This document shows positions 60,254 through 64,000 of a stretch of 64,000 nt of DNA, one piece after another. The first letter of the stretch is position 1. Each line of letters opens with the position of its first letter. Origin of the DNA: Marivita sp. (GTDB lineage: Bacteria; Pseudomonadota; Alphaproteobacteria; Rhodobacterales; Rhodobacteraceae); the NCBI RefSeq assembly GCF_022763305.1, contig NZ_JALEGT010000051.1, forward strand, positions 1 through 64,000. The letters run 5' to 3'. A model generated the notes under the pieces. The model saw only the letters and a list, made by a program, of their open reading frames with translations, did no database searches and was not told the DNA's origin. Both the position numbers and the translations under genes were made by a program.

Positions 60254-61038
60254 GGTGGCAGATGGCCACGGGTTTGTGGAAAGTGCAATGGCTCTGCAGC
60301 CGCAGCGCAAAGCATTCCGGTCAACAGGTTTGCCGGACCAGGCAGAGGCTCTGCCGGGTCGCTCTGTCTCGTCTGATCTGGTCGTAAAGGAGGCGGCGCC
60401 GCTCCTTGGCCTGACGCTCTCTTGCCTGCTGCCGGGGCTATCCCCGGGACCTGTGCCCCTGTCGGGGCCTTCTGAAACCGGTTTCTCATGGTCACCCCTG
60501 ACGGGGATCAAGAGAGGTCCATTCTGTGTTCGCGGCCTGGGAGTGACCCTACCCGCTCGATGCGCATCGTGGGCGGGGGTATGCGGTGCAAGCGGTTAAG
60601 GATTTGGAAAGCCCTCGTACGGTCACGTCAGGAGCGAATGGCCGATGTGCGGGACGTTCCGGCCATTCGCAGCAAGTGCAAAATGCGTCCCTGCCGACCG
60701 ACGGGTGAGTACAGGGACCAGTCAATCGGACCCATGGTCGAAAACTGACGGGCTTCGGGGTCAGCGATGGCACGTCGGTTTCATAAGCTTGCCAGCCGAC
60801 GCTCTAAGGAAAAGACATCGTTGGAACGCTTTACTGGCAAGGTGAAGAGCTTGGAACCCGGACGCGTGGCAAGATCGCCGGAGACCTTTGTAAAGAGGCT
60901 ACGGGAGGAGTCGGTTTCTGAAGTGGTGTGAGATGTCTGACGGGAATGGCGTTGTTTTCAGGGTCGAAGCCCGGCACAAGAGACTTTGAGCGGTTGCACC
61001 CGAACGCGGCACGACGACGTGGTTTAAGGAGATGACAC
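60254..61038. other. 785-bp gap upstream of glnE and the Imm11 gene
   Basis: This large gap has several imperfect GC-rich inverted repeats and one striking hairpin, but no gene that can be supported. The frames through it lack start signals and family similarity. The sequence GCGAATGGCCG...CGGCCATTCGC resembles degenerate intergenic repeats seen in other genomes. Promoters for glnE and for the divergent Imm11-like gene must lie inside. Confidence 0.5.
60634..60670. repeat. Perfect 11-bp inverted repeat in the glnE upstream gap
   Basis: GCGAATGGCCG (60634-60644) and CGGCCATTCGC (60660-60670) are exact complements with a 15-nt loop. Either a hairpin RNA element or part of a dispersed repeat. 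Confidence 0.6.
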
Positions 61039-61662
61039 TTGGCTTGGGTGTTCAATTCGGAAACGGTGGGACACTACACCACCACGTTCAAATTCCTCGA
61101 TGGCGACGACATGAAGCTGTCGGTTCTGGACCCATATGTTGATGTCGGGATCAACCCGCCGGATGCCCTCGAAGCGACCCATTGCGGGCGGCCCATCGAC
61201 ACGACATATCTGCCGACCCGGGCGCGGCCTTCGGGGCGGCGGCGCAGGCTGGCGGATGTCGTCGGGTGCCGGATCGGATTCATCGTGTCCGAAAAGTTCC
61301 GCGAGATCGTCGAGCGGTTCGAGCCGGGCGTGCATGGGTTTCATCCGATCACGATGGAATGGAAATCGGGCGAACCTGAGACCGGGCATTACATCTGGAT
61401 CATCCACCGGGCGATCAAGGGGCTGCACCCGACGCTGATCCACCCGCCCTATCCCGGGCCGATGGGTTTCTGGGACGGTCTGAATCCGCGCCGCCATCCG
61501 GACGGTAAGGCGGTGTTCAGCGCCGAGGCCATCGGCGATGCCCATGCATGGTCCGATCCGCAACTGGACTACAGACGCATCGTCAGCGACGCCTTGTCAG
61601 ATGCCTTTATCGAGGCGGGGCTGACCGGTTACACGCGCGCTCGGCATATCGACGTGGTGTGA
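61039..61662 (+). CDS. Imm11-family protein (DUF1629-like)
   Basis: A 207-residue soluble protein that matches the Imm11/DUF1629 pattern: IGFIVSEKFREIVERFEPGV in the middle and YIWIIHRAIKGLHPTLIH. The family is predicted to neutralise polymorphic toxins. No toxin gene with a matching C-terminal domain lies next to it in the window, so it is an orphan immunity-like gene. The start codon is TTG, ATG or GTG within a few codons; AAGGAG lies upstream of the TTG at 61039. The flank downstream contains small fragments. Confidence 0.7.
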   Translation: MAWVFNSETVGHYTTTFKFLDGDDMKLSVLDPYVDVGINPPDALEATHCGRPIDTTYLPTRARPSGRRRRLADVVGCRIGFIVSEKFREIVERFEPGVHGFHPITMEWKSGEPETGHYIWIIHRAIKGLHPTLIHPPYPGPMGFWDGLNPRRHPDGKAVFSAEAIGDAHAWSDPQLDYRRIVSDALSDAFIEAGLTGYTRARHIDVV

Positions 61663-62165
61663 TGCGCCACAAATCCAAATCTGTCTGATTTCAAAGAGTA
61701 CTGATCCCGCACGCGATCAGCGAGGTACGAAAATGTCCACTGTCGGCGATTTGTACTTCCCCAAAGGTTTTCGGCAGGTCGTTGCGCAGGCACTTCTGTA
61801 TGCGGGACCCGCCGCAGCCTGTGTCGTGAAGAACGCCGAAGGGCGTCCCACCTTTGCAGTTGAGGAGCCGATGCACTGAAAATGCGTCGCGCGCGGGCCT
61901 TGGGAGGCCGACATCGCGCAGGGGGATCGAGTTACCACCCAGGGAGGGGCAGCGTGGCTGGGCAGAATGGGTAGCTCTCGAACGGGGAGGAATAATAGGG
62001 GCCGGCTTGTTTTACGACCTCAACACCGGGCCGGACAACTACTTCAGTCTCGACAAGTTGCGGACGGCGAAATGGGCTGGGAACGGACGAAGGCACGCGC
62101 GGTGAAGGTTCGACGCGGGCGCGGTAGTTTGGGCTCGAAGCGGTCTTACATCCTTCGATGCACCC
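61663..62165. other. Degraded strip between Imm11 gene and KAS gene
   Basis: About 500 bp with two small plus-strand frames: 61733-61879 and an 83-codon frame ending near 62105 whose second half reads GAGLFYDLNTGPDNYFSLDK. The latter could be the tail of a lost immunity or toxin gene. No function can be named. Confidence 0.45.
61733..61879 (+). CDS. Possible 48-residue protein, unknown
   Basis: ATG frame of 48 codons (STVGDLYFPKGFRQVVAQAL onward, ending EEPMH), too short for any family call. It follows the Imm11-like gene in the same direction. GAGG lies 8 bp before the start. It may be a fragment of a toxin-associated gene. Confidence 0.35.
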   Translation: MSTVGDLYFPKGFRQVVAQALLYAGPAAACVVKNAEGRPTFAVEEPMH

Positions 62166-63374
62166 TCAGACCCGCCGCAGCGCCAGCACGGAATTCAACC
62201 CTCCGAAGGCAAAGGCGTTCGACAGGGCCACATCGACCTTGGCCTCGCGCGCCTCGTTCGGCACCACATCGAGCGCGCATTCGGGGTCCGGTTCCTCGTA
62301 GCCGATGGTGGGGGCGATGACCCCGTCGCGCAGGGCCATGATGCAGGCCAGAAGCTCGATCGCGCCGGTGCCCCCGATGCAGTGCCCGTGCATCGACTTG
62401 GTGGACGAGATCATCAGCCGGTCGGCATGGGCCCCGAACACATCCGCTACGGCGGCGCATTCGGTCTTGTCATTGGCAGCGGTGCCAGTGCCGTGGGCAT
62501 TGATATAGCCCACGTCTTCGGGGTTCAGCTTGGCATCATGCAGCGCGCCGGCAATCGCGCGCGCGGCGCCGTTCTTGGACGGCATCACGATGTCCGAGGC
62601 GTCCGAGGTCATGGCAAACCCCACCACTTCGGCCAGGATCTCGGCCCCGCGTTTGCGGGCGTGCTCGTACTCCTCGAACACGAAGACGCCTGCGCCTTCG
62701 CCCTGCACCATGCCGTTGCGGTTGGCGCTGAAGGGGCGGCAGGCGTCCTTGGACATGACACGCAGCCCTTCCCACGCCTTCACGCCACCAAAGCAGAGCA
62801 TGGATTCGGACCCGCCGGTGATCATGACCGGGGCCAGCCCGCCATGCACCATCTGGAAGGCCTGGGACATGGCGTGGTTGCTTGAGGCGCAGGCGGTGGA
62901 CACTGTGAAGGTCGGGCCTTTGAGGTTGAACTCCATCGACACATGGCTTGCGGCGGCGTTGTTCATCAGCTTAGGCACGACAAACGGGTGGACCCGGTTC
63001 TTGCCCTCTTCGTAGACGCTGCGGTAATTCTCATCGAGCGTGGTCATGCCACCGCCGGAATTGCCCAGCACGACACCGGATTTCGCAGCCAGCTCGCCAG
63101 AGAACTCCAGCCCCGCCTGCGCCAGTGCTTCGCGGGCGGCGATCAGGGTGAACTGGGTGAACCGGTCATAGAGCGACAATTGCTGACGGTTGAAATGCGC
63201 GGTTTCGTCAAAATCATGCACCTGCGCGCCGATCTGGATCGCCAACCGCTCCACATCGCGGAACACCAAAGGGCCGATGCCACAGCGCCCTTCGCGCATC
63301 GCCTCGAGCGTGTCGTGCACGGACAGTCCCAGCGCGTTGACTGTGCCCGCCCCGGTGATGACCACGCGCTTCAT
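62166..63374 (-). CDS. Beta-ketoacyl-ACP synthase II type (NodE/FabF-like)
   Basis: A 402-residue condensing enzyme that extends acyl chains on an acyl carrier protein. Active-site Cys162 in STACASSNHA, then HGTGT (about 297) and KSMHGHCIGGTGA with the third catalytic residues. The gene is the third of an operon lpxD-like - acp - KAS, not the usual fab locus, which suggests a specialised acyl chain for lipid A or another envelope lipid. Same direction as acp, 6 bp gap. Confidence 0.92.
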   Translation of the reverse strand: MKRVVITGAGTVNALGLSVHDTLEAMREGRCGIGPLVFRDVERLAIQIGAQVHDFDETAHFNRQQLSLYDRFTQFTLIAAREALAQAGLEFSGELAAKSGVVLGNSGGGMTTLDENYRSVYEEGKNRVHPFVVPKLMNNAAASHVSMEFNLKGPTFTVSTACASSNHAMSQAFQMVHGGLAPVMITGGSESMLCFGGVKAWEGLRVMSKDACRPFSANRNGMVQGEGAGVFVFEEYEHARKRGAEILAEVVGFAMTSDASDIVMPSKNGAARAIAGALHDAKLNPEDVGYINAHGTGTAANDKTECAAVADVFGAHADRLMISSTKSMHGHCIGGTGAIELLACIMALRDGVIAPTIGYEEPDPECALDVVPNEAREAKVDVALSNAFAFGGLNSVLALRRV

Positions 63375-63380
63375 CGCTGG

Positions 63381-63641
63381 TCAGTCCTTCTGTCGGGCGA
63401 TCAGCCCCTCGATCCCGGCCAGAACCGAGGCCACTGACGAGATGTCGAAATCGCTTTTTTCCGGTTCATTGGCGTTGAAGGGCACCTCGATGTCGAATTC
63501 CTCTTCGAGGGCGAAGATACATTCGACCAGTCCCATGCTGTCGATCCCGAGGTCCTGCATCGTGTCGGTCATGCTCACATCCGACGGCTCGATCATGGCT
63601 TGCTCCGCAATGATGCGGATGACCCGGTCCTGTACGCTCAT
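63381..63641 (-). CDS. Acyl carrier protein (specialised)
   Basis: An 86-residue ACP with the phosphopantetheine serine at S35 in DLGIDSMGLVE (DSM rather than the housekeeping DSL). Acidic helix III follows. Lies between the LpxD-like and KAS genes, so it probably carries the chain they handle. ATG at 63641; the longer frame is an artefact. Confidence 0.92.
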   Translation of the reverse strand: MSVQDRVIRIIAEQAMIEPSDVSMTDTMQDLGIDSMGLVECIFALEEEFDIEVPFNANEPEKSDFDISSVASVLAGIEGLIARQKD

Positions 63642-63678
63642 CTGTCCGATCCGATGGCTGTTGCAACTGCCCCGTGAT

Positions 63679-64000
63679 CTAGTCGCTTGGACCCGTCTTT
63701 GAAACCGCTTTCTTGAGGCTGGCGACATCCACGATCAGGCGCGGCAGGCGGCGGAGCTGGCGGTAGATCTCAAGCTGGCTGTCCATCTTCATCGCCGGAT
63801 AGCCCAGCATGACGCGGCCCGAGGGCACATTGGACAGCACCTTGGTGGCCCCGCCGGTGACCACGTTGTCCCCGATGAAGAGGTTGTCGCTGACCCCGGT
63901 CTGCCCCCCCAGCACGACATTGTTGCCGATGCGGCTGGACCCGGCGATGCCGACCTGCGCGCAGATCAGGCAATCGTTGCCGATCACCACGTTATGGCCG
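63679..64000 (-). CDS. LpxD-like acyltransferase, 3' part only
   Basis: The C-terminal 106 residues of a left-handed beta-helix acyltransferase: hexapeptide repeats GHNVVIGNDCLICAQVGIAG and VVLGGQTGVSDNLFIGDNVV then a C-terminal helix (RQLRRLPRLIVDVASLKK). The catalytic His lies in GHN. The gene is cut by the window edge (no upstream stop). Matches UDP-3-O-acylglucosamine N-acyltransferase (LpxD); it may be the main lpxD or a paralogue. First visible gene of the acp-KAS operon. Confidence 0.85.
   Translation of the reverse strand, partial: GHNVVIGNDCLICAQVGIAGSSRIGNNVVLGGQTGVSDNLFIGDNVVTGGATKVLSNVPSGRVMLGYPAMKMDSQLEIYRQLRRLPRLIVDVASLKKAVSKTGPSD

Overview
The window looks like chromosomal DNA of an alphaproteobacterium, most likely the roseobacter group of the Rhodobacteraceae. 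Supporting signs are the high G+C content, a circularly permuted two-piece ssrA (34168-34480), a DMSP demethylase gene (dmdA) followed by acuI, a trgA-trgB-cysK tellurite-resistance operon as in Rhodobacter sphaeroides, and many family-typical unknowns (DUF1194, DUF2852, DUF4169, DUF1326/DUF2182). No rRNA, CRISPR array or complete prophage was seen. Annotation is from reading the sequence only; no database search was run.

Layout. 1-3243 is an accessory strip: an intact IS5-type insertion sequence with matched inverted repeats (1-1367), AT-richer DNA with gene fragments and a zinc-ribbon protein, ending exactly at the 3' end of tRNA-Ser(GGA) (3244-3333). 3403-12330 is a minus-strand run: membrane protein, AlaX, MscS channel, cysK, trgB, trgA, cfa and photolyase, mostly overlapping or nearly so. 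12463-20420 is another minus-strand run built around DMSP use: DUF2182, DUF1326, DinB, dmdA, acuI, universal stress protein, BCCT transporter and a class-V aminotransferase-like protein. It faces a divergent FadR-type GntR regulator with a clear operator. 21329-34141 mixes housekeeping genes (ccdA, tusA-like, rne, ybaK-like, fumC, sspB) with an isolated creatinase, DUF2852/RDD genes, a methyltransferase, a DUF1194 protein and an alcohol dehydrogenase. 34168-41712 holds ssrA, HD/Crp/DUF2892 genes, a second DUF1194 protein, a small EF-hand secretory protein, an alpha/beta-hydrolase-P450 pair and class I aldolase. 41753-57173 contains DUF924, MFS, queA, a 2OG-oxygenase-like protein, a giant AsmA/YhdP-like protein, bcp, DUF455, the M23-peptidase/bactofilin pair, a DMT exporter, an amino-acid ABC transporter and a LuxR response regulator. 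57194-64000 holds glnE, an orphan Imm11 protein in a degraded strip, and the 3' end of an lpxD-acp-KAS operon.

Most notable signals. (1) Two arrays of perfect or near-perfect palindromes with divergent arms but a shared TTCGAA-like centre (21216-21321 and 30155-30245). (2) A short interspersed intergenic element, hairpin(s) followed by a GAAGTATTT-type tail, present three times. (3) A 26-bp operator lying directly against the start codon of the GntR gene. (4) A putative DUF2182-DUF1326-DinB unit upstream of dmdA. (5) Paired operator-like sites in front of the DUF2852 gene and of the universal stress protein gene. (6) A permuted tmRNA whose tag can be read as ANDNHAPVAMAA.
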